The notes under the pieces are model-generated. The model worked only from the letters and a program-made list of their open reading frames with translations, did no database searches and had not been told where the DNA came from. This document shows, piece after piece, positions 23,905 through 35,215 of a stretch of DNA of 64,000 bases. Where the stretch lies: NCBI GenBank assembly GCA_002914805.1, contig JXTB01000227.1, positions 478,953 through 542,952 on the forward strand. The letters are read 5' to 3'. The translations under genes and the position numbers were made by a program. The DNA is from Parasponia andersonii (taxonomy: Eukaryota; Streptophyta; Magnoliopsida; Rosales; Cannabaceae). Position 1 is the first letter of the stretch, and each line of letters starts with the position of its first letter.

Positions 23905-23980
23905 ATTTTTTACAACTAAAAAAGTCATTTTACAAAAGTTAACTAGAAAGAGTCAATTTTGCAGAACTAGTCAATTTCCC
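23905..23980 (-). repeat. MULE right terminal inverted repeat
   Basis: Read inverted it starts GGGAAATTGACTAG and contains TTGACTCTTTC and TAAAATGACTTTTTTAGTTG, matching the left end. It terminates at about 23980, immediately before the MED4 5' region. Confidence 0.7.
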
Positions 23981-24440
23981 CAAGGGAGGGATATCTGGGT
24001 TTGGTCTGCACTCTACAGACTCGAGTCTACTTCTTTACTCTCACTCTGTGTGAAGACTGAAGAGATCTTCTTCCCCACTTGCTCCGCTGTTACTAGCTTC
24101 CTCACCTCACCGCTGATTCATCGCTTTTGCCTTCCTCTGCTCAACTCTAAGTACGTCGCTCTATTTTCTCTTCTTAATGACATAAGCCTCAAATTATCTT
24201 CATTTTATTTTTTGATTTTATTTTCTGATTTTTGATAATTTATCTCTGTTTGATTGTGGATTACAATTATATAGTGTATGCATATCTGTTTTGTAAATGG
24301 TACCGATATAGTTTAAGAAGGTTTTCACAATTTTGGTTCATCTATTGGATTTGGATTTGGATTGGTTTGGTTTGGTTTGGTTTGGTTTAGGTAGAAGAAG
24401 AAGAAGAAGAAGAAGAAGAACAAGTAGGAAGAGAAAGAAA
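23981..24440 (+). promoter_or_regulatory. MED4 5' region: short promoter remnant, leader and probable leader intron
   Basis: Only about 460 bp separate the MULE from the MED4 ATG. CT-rich DNA at 24020-24140 looks like a transcribed leader. A good donor (CTAA|GTACGT, intron start 24151) and acceptor (TTTGGTTTAG, intron end 24390) define a probable 240-bp leader intron with a T-rich 3' half. Splicing would remove the upstream in-frame ATG at 24333 and join the leader to a (GAA)n stretch just before the start codon. No clear TATA box is present between the MULE and the leader. Confidence 0.5.
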
Positions 24441-25094
24441 ATGCTTCAACACCAAATTGTGCATTCCCCTGCAAGGCTAGGCCTTACAAACCCTAACTCA
24501 CCCTCTCTTCCCAATCCCAATCCCAATCCCAATCCCAATCCCAATCCCACTCCCCCCAAAATACCTCCTCCTTCTCAGCAACCTCAACAGCAGCAGCCGC
24601 CGCTCTCTAATCTCTCACCCGCCACCGCCACCGCTTCAACCCTTCTCTCCCTCCTTCCCCCTCTCCCTAGAGCCCAGTCCCTTCTCATCCAAATGGCCTC
24701 CCTTGCCTCCAGACTCTTCGAAGTCTCCCCTAGTCGCTCTCTTTGGCTCACTGCATTTCGCGGCACCCTCCCTACGTTCCTTTCGTCCCAAACCCAACCC
24801 TCCTCCTCTTCTTCTACCTCTCTCGACTCCCAACCTTCCTCTACTAACGAAATCCTCGCCCTCTTCATTTCCCTCCAGACCCAACTCTTCGAGGCCGTTG
24901 CCCAACTCCAGGAGATTCTTGATCTTCAGGACGCTAGGAGCAAAGTCGCCCGCGAAATCAAGTCCAAGGACACTGCGCTTCTTGCCTTTGCCCACAAACT
25001 GAAAGAGGCTGAGCGCGTGCTTGACATTCTTGTTGATGACTACTCCGACTATCGCCGCCCCAGGAGATCCAAATCGGATGACAACTCTCCGGAA

Positions 25095-25137
<43 letters not shown>

Positions 25138-25730
25138 CTCACGCTACCACTACTGTTGCATCACGTTTGAATTTATCGGATATTCTGTCCTATGCCCATC
25201 GGATAAGCTACACAACCTTTGCTCCACCTGAATTTGGTGCTGGCCAAGCACCCCTTCGTGGGGCATTGCCACCAGCCCCCCAGGAAGAGCAAATGCGAGC
25301 TTCACAACTCTACAATTTTGCATCTTTAGATGTTGGTTTGCCTAAGCTTGTAGAGAGCGAGGAGAAGGCTGTTGAGCCAATGATTGAGCCTCCAGCTCCT
25401 CCTCCTGCAGAGCCCAATCCGCTATCCAATCTGGCTGCAATTCAAGGTTTGCTTCATCCAAACATTACTGTTCCATCAGGTTGGAAACCTGGAATGCCTG
25501 TGGAACTGCCAAGCGAATTGCCCTTGCCTCCTCCTGGATGGAAGCCAGGGGACCCAGTGCCTTTGCCCCCATTGGCATCCCTTCCTATTCCTAGAGTTGG
25601 GGAACAACAATTGCGCTCTAAACAACCTGAGCCAATACAAGTTCGCCATGTTCAGCTGGATATCATCGACCAAGATGATGACAGTAGTGATTACAGCAGT
25701 GAAGATGGAAGCTCTGAAGATGATGTTTAA
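24441..25730 (+). CDS. MED4: Mediator of RNA polymerase II transcription subunit 4
   Basis: This single-exon frame gives 429 residues. MED4 is a middle-module subunit of the nuclear Mediator complex, which links transcription factors to RNA polymerase II. The plant MED4 signature starts at once (MLQHQIVHSPARLGLTNPNS). Next come a PNPNPN repeat, the conserved QSLLIQMASLASRLFEVSPS segment, the coiled-coil-like core (LQEILDLQDARSKVAREI, then LAFAHKLKEAERVLDILVDD), the GAGQAPLRGALPPAPQEEQM block and a Pro-rich tail (PPPGWKPGDPVPLPP). A run of 14 Asp codons (25095-25136) sits between core and tail. I chose the ATG at 24441: the protein family begins with MLQHQ, and the upstream ATG at 24333 would add only 36 low-complexity residues and lies in the probable leader intron. 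The frame is intact and the family assignment is very sure. The MULE end lies 460 bp upstream. Confidence 0.95.
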
Positions 25731-28700
25731 AAGTCAGAGGTGTGAAGGTATGACTGTCATATCTCTTTTTGTTTTATATACTTCAATATGTTGTTTCTTG
25801 GGTTCCCTTTTTTTTTTTTTTTTTTTGTGGATATGTTGCACTCTCTAGTTGTATTTGGCACCATCTTCTCCCCTGAAGGACGAAAGTAATATTGGTAGAC
25901 TTGATAAGGGCTGCTTTATAGGCTATAGCTCACACTTGACTTTAGACGCCACGGAAGAAAAGGGAAGGAAAATATTTGGGTTAAGAAGAATGCCAGACTC
26001 TGACCTTGGTTTGATTTTCCTGGCCATTGATCAATTGTATCAAAATAACACTGACTATGCGTAGGTGTTTTAAGTTAATCTCAACTTACCAGAAAGATTT
26101 ATCTTGAATCAACGTTTGGACCAAACATACGCTGATGGAACTACCAAGCATCGTTCTACCTGATAATCCAAATAAAGTTTGGACCTGAATGTCTGATTAT
26201 GTTTTCCCCTGCATAGATTAGTTGGGTTTATCTCTGGGCCTAAAATAGTGCACCTTTTGGAGTAGCCTATGTTGCAAGATAAAGCAAACAAAATATCTTT
26301 GTGGGGTCTCAATCTAAATCAGCTTACCAATATGACTAGCGTGACTTGTTATTATAGCATATCCTTTTGTGTAATTATGTTGTGCTGTTGCCAGTCCTTG
26401 CAGTCACACACTATTTGGTACTTGACATGAATTCTAAGATGAGACCGATTCAAGAATTTGTGTTGGGCTAAATTGTCATTTTCACTATCAAACATGTGGC
26501 AGGTGAAGTTTACTTTAAATGATTTTACCCTTATCTATATCTTGGATAAGGCTGCTCAATTATGCAACCTTGTGCCCTCACAGAGTTGCTTAATTTGAGG
26601 TCTCATCTATTTCTTTAAAGGTCTGTCTTGACTCTTTTCCAATATACTCATCCACATCTGGTCGTATGAATTTCTTGGTAATAAACTGCTGAGATGTTTT
26701 ATTTTCTTAGATAATACTATAACTGGGCTTTGGTTTATGTATACATTCATGGATGTATGTGCAGAAGCCTTTTGCTAATGCACGAAGGTTGCAATAAACT
26801 CTGAAGTATAAGTAGATGTCTTCACTTTTATAGATTTCCTTTTCAAAATCTATTTATGGACAGTAAATATGGATGTGGCAAAATTCACCTAGACTTTGTG
26901 CTAAGTTTGTTTGACTTGTTATTGATGTATTATTACTTTTGGCGTTAATGTTGCAATCACTACGTATGTTACGTAGGTAATTTAACTTCTCTTCTCTAAC
27001 AGTGATACCTGGCATCACGCACAAGAAACGAAAGAAAGACTCAATTCGTTGCATTGCAAGTTGCAACTTTGCGAGTGAACAGATTGACACTAAGAACCTT
27101 GTCCTTCAGAACTAAATCTTTTTTACAATAATGAACTTTTGACTTTTGAGTCTCAACTAAATATCACATTGTAGGTGATAGTGGATTGGGATAATTCAGT
27201 TTTAACAATTTATTACGTTTGTTAATTGTTAGTGCTATTTTATCTAGCTCACTGGATTGTCCCAGTACCACCCCCCCCCCCCCCCAAAAAAAAAAAAACA
27301 AACAAAAAAAAAAAGATGAAAAAATCATGGAATTGAATGGTTTCCTTTTAATGCCTGCGGTTTTGAGGTTGCAGATGTCAAGTTTTCTTGCCTTTGGGTT
27401 TATTTTTATGAATTCTTTTCTATGTGGCGTAAACATGGACATCACCAACATCTTATATGACTGTTTACAGCTATTTCGTATGGGTTTGAGTATGGCTGGT
27501 CTACTTCTATTTTCCCAATTTATAGCTGTGAAGAATTTGAATTAGTTGTGTTACAAGGAGGGGAAAAAACGAAAATTATAGTGCATTTAGAATAGTTTCT
27601 AGTGCTTAGCGTTTGTAGTGATAAACCTCGGGCATTGGTTTGCACTTGGGGCTTCTTTTAAAGATTTTTATTTACATTTTTTTTTCCTGCCAGTATTATC
27701 TTCGTGCAAGTCCTTTTCCTCTTCAAATTCCATTGTTTAGCAGGTTTTTTTTTTTTTTTTCCTTTTCTTTTTGAGAGAAGAAGATTGGCCTAAATTTTTT
27801 CCAAAATTCCGGAAATTTTCTAAGAAAGCAAAAGTACGTCATTGTTAGGTAAAGATAATTGACAGGTCAACTAACACTTTCCACTATCAGGCAATTGCCT
27901 TTTGAATTGATTTCACTTTGTCTGACTCAGAATTTTGGATTCTTTTCAGTTCAAATCCAGTTCAAGATAGAGCATTAAAGAGTGAAACTCAGATTACCTA
28001 TTGCTCAGCTTTGTCAGAAATTAATCGTTGATTGGTTTCATTACATTCATGTTCTATGCTGCGGCTGTTATGCATTACCCTTGTGCTTTTCTTGGAAAGT
28101 TAATGATAAAATTAGGAAATATTAAATATATTAGAAACTATGGAGCTCTACATTGAAGGTACAAAGGTTTTGCTTAGCCGTTAAAAAACTTAGGAAATTT
28201 GATGCACACTATAGATGTTTGGTGTTACTGTCTTTAACATGGAGGTTTTATTTGTTTCATTCATGTTGTATTTGTTTTCTTAAACATTTGAATTTCATTG
28301 GTTGGTTGTCTGGTTGACACTAGTTTTGATTTTATGCGCTTGAAGCAGGCCTTGACAGTGGGATGTCCCTGGATAGAGATGTATGCCAATTGGATTGCCG
28401 CACCCAGTGTATGTCCAATCACAAAGAAAGCAGGTAGATACCAATGCCCTTTAATCGGATTGGCCATTGATAGCTAATTTTACACCACATTAACGGAAGA
28501 TTGCATCAAGTTTTGGTTAAATCTGAATTGGTTGGCCTTGACTCGAGCAGAATTAAGTTGGGATCTGCAAGCATTTAGGCATTCTGACTGCGAAAGATGA
28601 GTAAGAAAATTGTCTACCTTGGTGTACTCTGAGCTACTGCTATTGGTTTTCAATTGTTTAACTTGTATCTACTTTGTGGTAAATGTGCGGAAGCATTCTA

Positions 28701-29060
28701 TTTTTGGCTTCTAAAGTTTATCTCAATCGCTTCCTCACCTTGAAAAATTGGTATTTATGGCAGTGATATTCATCTTCTCCTGTTTTGTCTGGCTTCTAAC
28801 GAAAGACCTTCAAACCGTTGCTTGGGCCAACCGCCAACGTTGTCTTAGGTTGTGGTTCGGGCTCGGTTGTGATCTTTTTAACCCCTTAAAGACTCAATAC
28901 CTATCCCACAACATAACTTTCCAAACCCACTTGTTTCTCTTTGATGGGAATGTATGTCTCGTGTGTATATATATTCTTTGAAACCAGTTCTGAAGTTTCG
29001 ACTGAAAGCTATATATGATCTATTCATTAAATAAAGATGTAACCATACGCCACCAACTCC
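25731..29060 (+). other. MED4 3' flank: probable untranslated exons and intergenic DNA
   Basis: Just after the stop codon there is a good splice donor (TGTGAAG|GTATGA, at 25748), and plausible acceptors occur downstream (for example TTTTGAGGTTGCAG at about 27361-27374 and CTTGAAGCAG at about 28340-28349). MED4 may therefore have a spliced 3' UTR ending near an AATAAA at about 29030. This is inference only. Homopolymers (C17 then A12 at about 27270-27298; T runs at 25809 and 27744) and several short ORFs are present, none with a recognisable product. Confidence 0.35.
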
Positions 29061-30847
29061 TTTTTGCTCTTATTAGTAATAGTGTTGCGGTTATCTTGAT
29101 TTTCAGTTAGTAAAATCTGTAAGCTTCTTGGCTTCTTAGGTTAACAAATAATATATTTGCTTTGGATGACGATTAATTAGTTCGTATGAGTGGCACTAGT
29201 CCGGGGGAAAATATTTAATTAATTATAAATGTGGTGAGTAGTCGAGGATGTGTCGAGTTTTAGGGGGAAAATGAAGTGAACTTTTTGACTCATTATCGAT
29301 AAAAGTATTTGCAGTGGTAACGTCTAAACTATTCAATCAAATTTTACGTTTGACCAAACAGAACTCTAATAATTTAATATAAAGTTTACATACAGAAACA
29401 TAAACATAAATATCTGACACGTTATTATTAGTTTGTAAGAGGAAAAGAACTAAGGGAGGAGTAAAAAGACAAAAAGGAGAAAAAAACTAAAGGAGCAGGC
29501 ATTTTATGAGAATGAATTTATCAAATATGCACAGAATGTTTTTATTTTAAGAGTTTCATTTTTTTTTTTCTGGGGTTGGAAGACTGTTTAAAAAGGTAGA
29601 AGCAAAGTTATTGGACATATCGGCAAATGGCAAGTTTCACGTTCCCATTACTAACTGTTTTCACTTTTCATGACTAATCAAACGTCGACGTGACTCATCC
29701 ATGACAAGCCTATCCTCATTTTTTTATTCCATTTACTTCTTTTTTCTTTCCTTTTTTTTAATTTTTTTTATTTAGTGGCTTTTCTCATATTATGTCCAAG
29801 TTTTTTTTTTTCCTCTTCTTTTTTCTGTCCCATGAAGCAATCTTTTTGAAAAATATGTATAAAATTGAGTTTACGGCACCTTATTATTATTATTTTTTTG
29901 GTTAGGACGGCACCACATTGAACATAGAGAAAATATTTCTTTATCTAAAAGGGAAAAAAAAAATATATATATATATTATACCTTATGAGTCGCAGAAAGA
30001 AACAAAAATAAGTTTTTGAAGGTCTAGAATAAAAATTAAAAAAGAAAAAGGGGGAGCGAGGAATAATGAAGAAAGAAAAAGAATAAAATAATGTACGGAA
30101 TGTGGAGGATTAGCAAAAGAAGATAATGATAGTGGTAATAGAAAAGCGGGGAGAGAGAGAATACGTGTTGGGTGCAAGGGACCCACAAGAGAGCCCCCCA
30201 TGAAGTCCGGCTTTGCATGCGCAGTCAGGGAATTGGGCCCCACACAAACGCAACCCCACGCACGTCCATGCAAAAGTGTGGAATTTTATGGCCCCCAGCT
30301 CCTATGTCGGGAATTTCGAGGTCGGGTGTACTCTCTTATGGTGAACCTGCTGTCACCTTATGATTCCCCAACCCTCTACTCCTGACTCCCAAGCTCATGC
30401 TACGCTGCGTTTTGATGCCAGAATTGCTTCCTTAATTTTTTTTCCATTCTTTGCCACCAAATCCAATCCATTCTCGAGGCCTGTCGTTGGATAACGGTGT
30501 GCTTGCAAATACAATTATTTATTTATTCTTTTTATAAAAATTTATATTAAAATAACACCCTTTTATACTTTTGAAAATCAATGGCTAAAAAAGGGGTGCT
30601 TCCAGGGTTCAATAACAATAATGTTTTGAGGATATATTTTGTGACAATTTTCTAAGATGAAAAAGCGTATATATTTATATATATGAAACGTGGTTCCTAA
30701 TAAGTAGATTATAATAGGGTCTAAATCATCCTTGTATCACGTATAGACGGTCAAGTATTCAATGGAATAATATTGTTATTAGAAGCTACAAAGAGTGATC
30801 CAAAAGTTTTAGTGCATTATAGGTATAATGATACACATGTCATTACC

Positions 30848-30885
<38 letters not shown>

Positions 30886-31394
30886 TACATATGTATATTA
30901 TATTTGCATAAAAAACATTAGTGGGCTTTTTTTTTTTTTTTTCCTTCTCTTGGATAGAATGAAATCATTAGTGGGGAAGTTATAATGACCTAGCTAGAGC
31001 ATCTAGTTACACTGTTTGTTAAAATCATCATCATCAATATGATAATATCCTTGTGCACATTTTGAAGTTTCTCCTTTTTTTAAGAAAAAAAAATATTAAT
31101 ATATTCGAAGTTTTTTCTTCTGACAGAACTACTCATAGATTCAGATACTATACGTAATACAGAGGCATTAATTTGAACCTAATTTGAAGACAATGAGATC
31201 AGATGTATATATACATATATGTATCTACGAGTATATAGAGCTCTTTAACTTTTACGGTGGAAGAACATGTATATGGTTACTAAGTGATGACGTCCTGTCA
31301 TTTTTGTAAGTAGTTCAAAAATGAGATACAAACCCCATGCCACCAAAGAGGGCCTCAACTATTTTATATATATATAATAGTTGCTAATCTAGGT
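29061..31394. other. Intergenic DNA with a GC-richer island
   Basis: Mostly AT-rich. The stretch 30160-30420 is clearly GC-richer and low in repeats (contains ACCCACAAGAGAGCCCCCCA and CCCACGCACGTCCATGCAAA), as does a smaller patch at 29620-29715 (CAAACGTCGACGTGACTCAT). They look like conserved non-coding DNA or a cryptic promoter, but no ORF is convincing. An (AAT)n microsatellite lies at about 30849-30882. Confidence 0.4.
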
Positions 31395-31858
31395 ATTTTG
31401 ACTCCAATTTTAAAAATATATAGCAATTAACAAATGTAAGTAATTTTGCCATTAGGGTTTTTAGGTTGATTTGATTCCCTCGGATCTCTCTCTCTCTCTA
31501 TGTGGTTTTCGTTGACACCAAGTACTATGACATGCATGTTCTAGATATAATTACTTTTTAGGTACTATTAATAACAATGACTCGCATTTCTGGCCAATGT
31601 ATGCGTATTTATATATATATATATATATTTTGACTCCAATTTTAAAAATATATAGCAATTAACAAATGTAAGTAATTTTGCCATTAGGGTTTTTAGGTTG
31701 ATTTGATTCCCTCGGATCTCTCTCTCTCTCTATGTGGTTTTCGTTGACACCAAGTACTATGACATGCATGTTCTAGATATAATTACTTTTTAGGTACTAT
31801 TAATAACAATGACTCGCATTTCTGGCCAATGTATGCGTATTTATATATATATATATAT
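31395..31858. repeat. Tandem direct duplication, 232-bp unit, two copies
   Basis: The unit starts ATTTTGACTCCAATTTTAAA and ends in GCGTATTTATATATATATAT. Copies are 31395-31626 and 31627-31858. By eye they are identical, including a (TC)n run and a GGGTTTTTAGGTTGATTTGA block, so the duplication is recent or an assembly artefact. The copies join within (TA)n, suggesting slippage or unequal exchange there. It abuts the MITE palindrome to its right. Confidence 0.9.
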
Positions 31859-31863
31859 ATATA

Positions 31864-32381
31864 GGTTGCTAATTGAATAGGTATTTTTTTTCTTTATCTA
31901 TGGGCAAGTATTTTTTTTTAGCCGTTGGATCACGATTAATGGTGATTCAATGGCTATAATGAAGTGCATGAAAAGACGTGCATCATTAATGTTCTTTCTC
32001 TCTCTTACTTTTTACAATAAAAAAATATACATGTTAAATTTTCATTGGCCAAATTGATACTTATGCATAAGTAAAAAAAAAAAAATACCTACTGAATTGG
32101 TGCCATATATATATATAGGGCACCAATTCAGTAGGTATTTCTTTTTTTTTACTTATGCATAAGTATCAATTTGGCCAATGAAAATTTAACATATATATTT
32201 TTTTATTGTAAAAAGTAAGAGAGAGAAAGAACATTAATGATGCACGTATTTTCATGCACTTCATTATAGCCATTGGATCACCATTAAATGGTGATCCAAC
32301 GGCTAAAAAAAAAGAATCTGCTTATAAGTATTAAAAAAATGCTTATAGGTATTAAAAAAAATACCTATTGGATTGACAACC
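31864..32381. mobile_element. Two MITEs inserted head to head, forming a 518-bp palindrome
   Basis: Copy A (31864-32104) reads from GGTTGCTAATTGAATAGGTA to TACCTACTGAATTGGTGCC. After 14 bases of AT repeat, copy B (32119-32381) is the same element inverted, from GGCACCAATTCAGTAGGTAT to ATACCTATTGGATTGACAAC. Each copy has about 40-bp terminal inverted repeats, an internal GCCGTTGGATCAC block, and no coding capacity. Flanks are (TA)n. Copy B has an extra 20-odd bases near its end (a repeated GCTTATA(A/G)GTATTAAAAAAA). Superfamily is uncertain; TA targets would fit Tc1/mariner-like MITEs. Confidence 0.8.
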
Positions 32382-33370
32382 ATATATATATATATATATT
32401 TCTTTTTTAATTTAAGGGATTTTCCTAAAAGATGCACTGGCAGCCATGAAAACGATCATCCATAATTATAAGTGTAAGGGAAGAAAAGAGAAAAAGCTTT
32501 GATTGCCTTCCAAGTCTACTTACAAAAATATATATAAATATATATAAAAGTGGTGGTGTATGATTTGATCGTCATAACATTGATTTCTTGATCATTTTTA
32601 TTTTTTGTTTGTTATGGGTGAATATGTATTTTAATATACGAACGTGGATATGATTAAGTTGGATTTTTGTCTCTGGTAAAGCGAATTAACTATTTTCCAT
32701 TAATGTTTATATTGCTCATGTGTCGTTTCTCGGTTATGTAATTAAGACATATAAGAATACGGCACGGCAGCTGTATGTGGTGGGTTTTTAATGGATTTAT
32801 CTTTCACATGTTGGCTGTTGCCTTATAGCAAAGGAATATTAGAGTACGCTAAATATCTCGATTGTATAAAATAATACTAGTGAACAATTTATTCGCTATC
32901 AATATTTTAGTCTGAAAAAAATGCATCTAAAGATGCAACTAAATTATTTCATAACATCAACCGAAATCGAATGCCGTTATTTTTAGTAAATTTACGTGAA
33001 AATAATAATAAATAGTAAATTTTTAAATTTTAGAAAATTCAGTATTTAAAATTTCAGATTTTAGTTCTCAAAAGTAAGCAAATTTTATAATTAAGAAATT
33101 TTTCATTTATTTTAAATTTTTTTAAAAAATCCTTCATTTAAAGTTTGGAGGAAATTTTAATTAATTAGTTTAGAAATATTTATAAATTCATAAACTATAG
33201 TAAAATAAGTCAAATTAAAACCTTAGTTGCAATATCCAAATAATTTACGTAAAATTATTTGTATTCCTAGATACTCAATTTAATAGCAAAATCATTCTCA
33301 TACATCTACTTAATAAATGTACTATAATTAACTAAATAAATTTGACTTAAAAAGGAAATGATGGTATAGA
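32382..33370. other. AT-rich intergenic DNA
   Basis: No coding region or repeat that I can name. Parts (33000-33170) repeat TTTTAAATTTTAGAAAATT-like phrases and may be decayed transposon sequence. Confidence 0.5.
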
Positions 33371-35215
33371 ATAGGAACCAACCAATGAAGATGTGGGAGA
33401 TGATATACATAAGTTAAACAAGTTTGTCAAGCCACCAAGACAATTATTCCAAAATAAATCAACACTTAAAAGTGGGAGGAAGCAGGGGTGAGCGTGTGAA
33501 TGCTCAGTAGAAAATCGATTACAAGTTTTTATATGTAAGAAAATATACTCATGTTGAAGATCTTGCATGATTAGTATTCCATTCAAAACAGATCACAAAA
33601 CCTAAGTGGAAATCATAGTCCAATAGTTCAAATATTCCAAATTATTGTAAAACATCCATCAAAACTAGTACATATCTTTTCAAGCCAACATATAACTATA
33701 TATGCAATCATGATGTTCAAAGTATCCTAGTGTATCATCCATAAGTCAGAGCCGCCTAAAGAGGCGCCGTAAGTTCGATCACCTAATGTGTGGCATCGTA
33801 AGTCCGACGGGCGAATCACTGTGTGAATGCATGCAAATGCTATATGAGTGACAGAATAAGGATATGCACCATTTTCATAAAATCACAAAACCACCATGCA
33901 TTATTCTTTAATTAAACATCATTTAATTCTAAAAACTGAGTTTTTAAACCATTTTGGATTTTCTAAAAATTTCGGCATTATAACGGTCGTTTTTTATCAA
34001 AACCCAAAATCTAATTTCCTGTAAAAAATAGTTTAAAATAATATATATGACACATAAATTAGTATGACGAGCCTCTCAGACAGTTTATATCTTAAATTAT
34101 GTCAAAATAGATATAAATCACAATTTTTACAAATAATTTCACAAAATTTCAAATTTATCAAAAATATGTGAAAAATAAATTTAGACTAGTTTAAAGATCA
34201 AATAATCGAATCCCTACCTCATTCTAGTGTCCAAATAATGTTACTAGACTATGAAGAAAGTTCGGCATCATTTAAGTGTCATTTAGAGGGTCGGGCGTCG
34301 TTTTCAAACCTTTTGATCGAAAGGTTTAAAAACTCAATTTTCAATCAGAACTTCAGATTGTGAAATAGATTTCACCACTGAATTTACAGCACTCAAAAAT
34401 GCAAAGTTAGACATATAATTTGACCGATTCGAGATCAGGATGTACCCAGACCCACAGCATGCAAATCAAGGCAATCTAAGCTATTAGATTTAGAATTTTG
34501 TGCCCGTCGCCAAATATAGTCAAAATATATATCAAAATTCTTGTTTTCACGAGTATATCACAAATATGAGGTTTATTTTAAAATCTAACAGTTGAATTGA
34601 AAATTTTAAATATGAAACTAAAATAGCTCAAAATTAACAAAAATGACAAAATTCAATCTGGATAATACTGAGTTAAGATATATATACCACGTTGAAGATC
34701 GTGATGAGAAAATCAAACCCGACCATTTTCACGACAAAATGGCGTCGATGAGCTTTAGAAACTGTGGTATTTTTCAGCTTTTTCCGGCGATGGCAATGTT
34801 GGGTGGTGTTGTAACCAGTGGCGAGCTGCTCGTCTAGGCGTGGGCTTTCGTTTCTAACTAGTGGCAACCCTCGTCGACGTCAGGAAGGGCTTCGTCAGAC
34901 TTTCGTTGAAAATCATTGTTTTGCCAGAGAGAGAACCGACAAAGAGAGTCGGGAGAAACGAGAGAGAGAGAGTAAGTTGAGGGAAAGAAGAAACCCACGT
35001 GGCAATCAATAAATGAGCCTCACATTTTGCAACTAAATCTTTGGTCCAAAAATCTCTACACTTAGGTCCTTAAAAAAAAGAATTATAAAGAAGTCCTTAA
35101 ATTAAAAAAAGAATTCTAATTTTGCCCATGGATCCATAAAACCTTTTCGGTCAAGTCCAATTTTGTTTTTAATAATGGTCAAATGACCAAAATACCCTTA
35201 CAAAAAAGAGGGTTT
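33371..35215 (-). mobile_element. Probable gypsy LTR remnant, minus orientation
   Basis: The character is like the gypsy LTR at 17899-20028 read backwards. There is a purine-rich leader block (GAGAGAACCGACAAAGAGAG and neighbours, about 34925-34985), a GC-richer block with GGCGCC and CCGACGGGCGAATC (33750-33815), and AT-rich arms. It contains no pol. The ends are not defined; 35040-35215 may be flanking DNA. A solo LTR is the simplest reading, but this is resemblance, not alignment. Confidence 0.35.

Larger units (their letters stand above)
6158..23980. mobile_element. Large decayed Mutator-like element carrying mudrA and a DUF1985-Ulp1 gene
   Basis: The two ends are inverted copies: GAAATTGACT near the outer edge and TAGTT(C/A)A(G/C)TTTT(T/G)TAAAATGACTTTTTTA further in (left 6200-6230, right 23911-23941 inverted). 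Between them are a broken Ulp1-type protease gene on + (6502-12660) and a broken mudrA transposase on - (22952 down to 13748), facing each other. This gene content is known from Kaonashi-type MULEs of Arabidopsis and CUMULE of melon. The span is 17.8 kb, about 11.6 kb without the retroelements inserted at about 13855-20028. Every gene has stops and frameshifts, so the element cannot move itself. A nine-base target duplication is only weakly suggested (CCAGGGACT left, CAAGGGAGG right, 6 of 9). Confidence 0.8.

Noticed and set aside
6148..23989. Nine-base MULE target duplication (CCAGGGACT and CAAGGGAGG)
   Set aside because: Only 6 of 9 bases match and the outer TIR base is uncertain, so it is mentioned as weak but not called as a feature.
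24333..24440. N-terminal extension of MED4 from the ATG at 24333
   Set aside because: It is low-complexity (Arg run, Trp/Gly/Leu repeats), not family-like, and lies mostly in the probable leader intron.
24584..25142. Antisense ORFs of 94-168 codons over MED4
   Set aside because: They are shadows of the biased MED4 codons (poly-Ile opposite poly-Asp).
28261..28467. Minus-strand ORF with protein-like composition (HWYLPAFFVIGH...)
   Set aside because: No family recognised, no splice context, and it lies in the probable MED4 3' flank.
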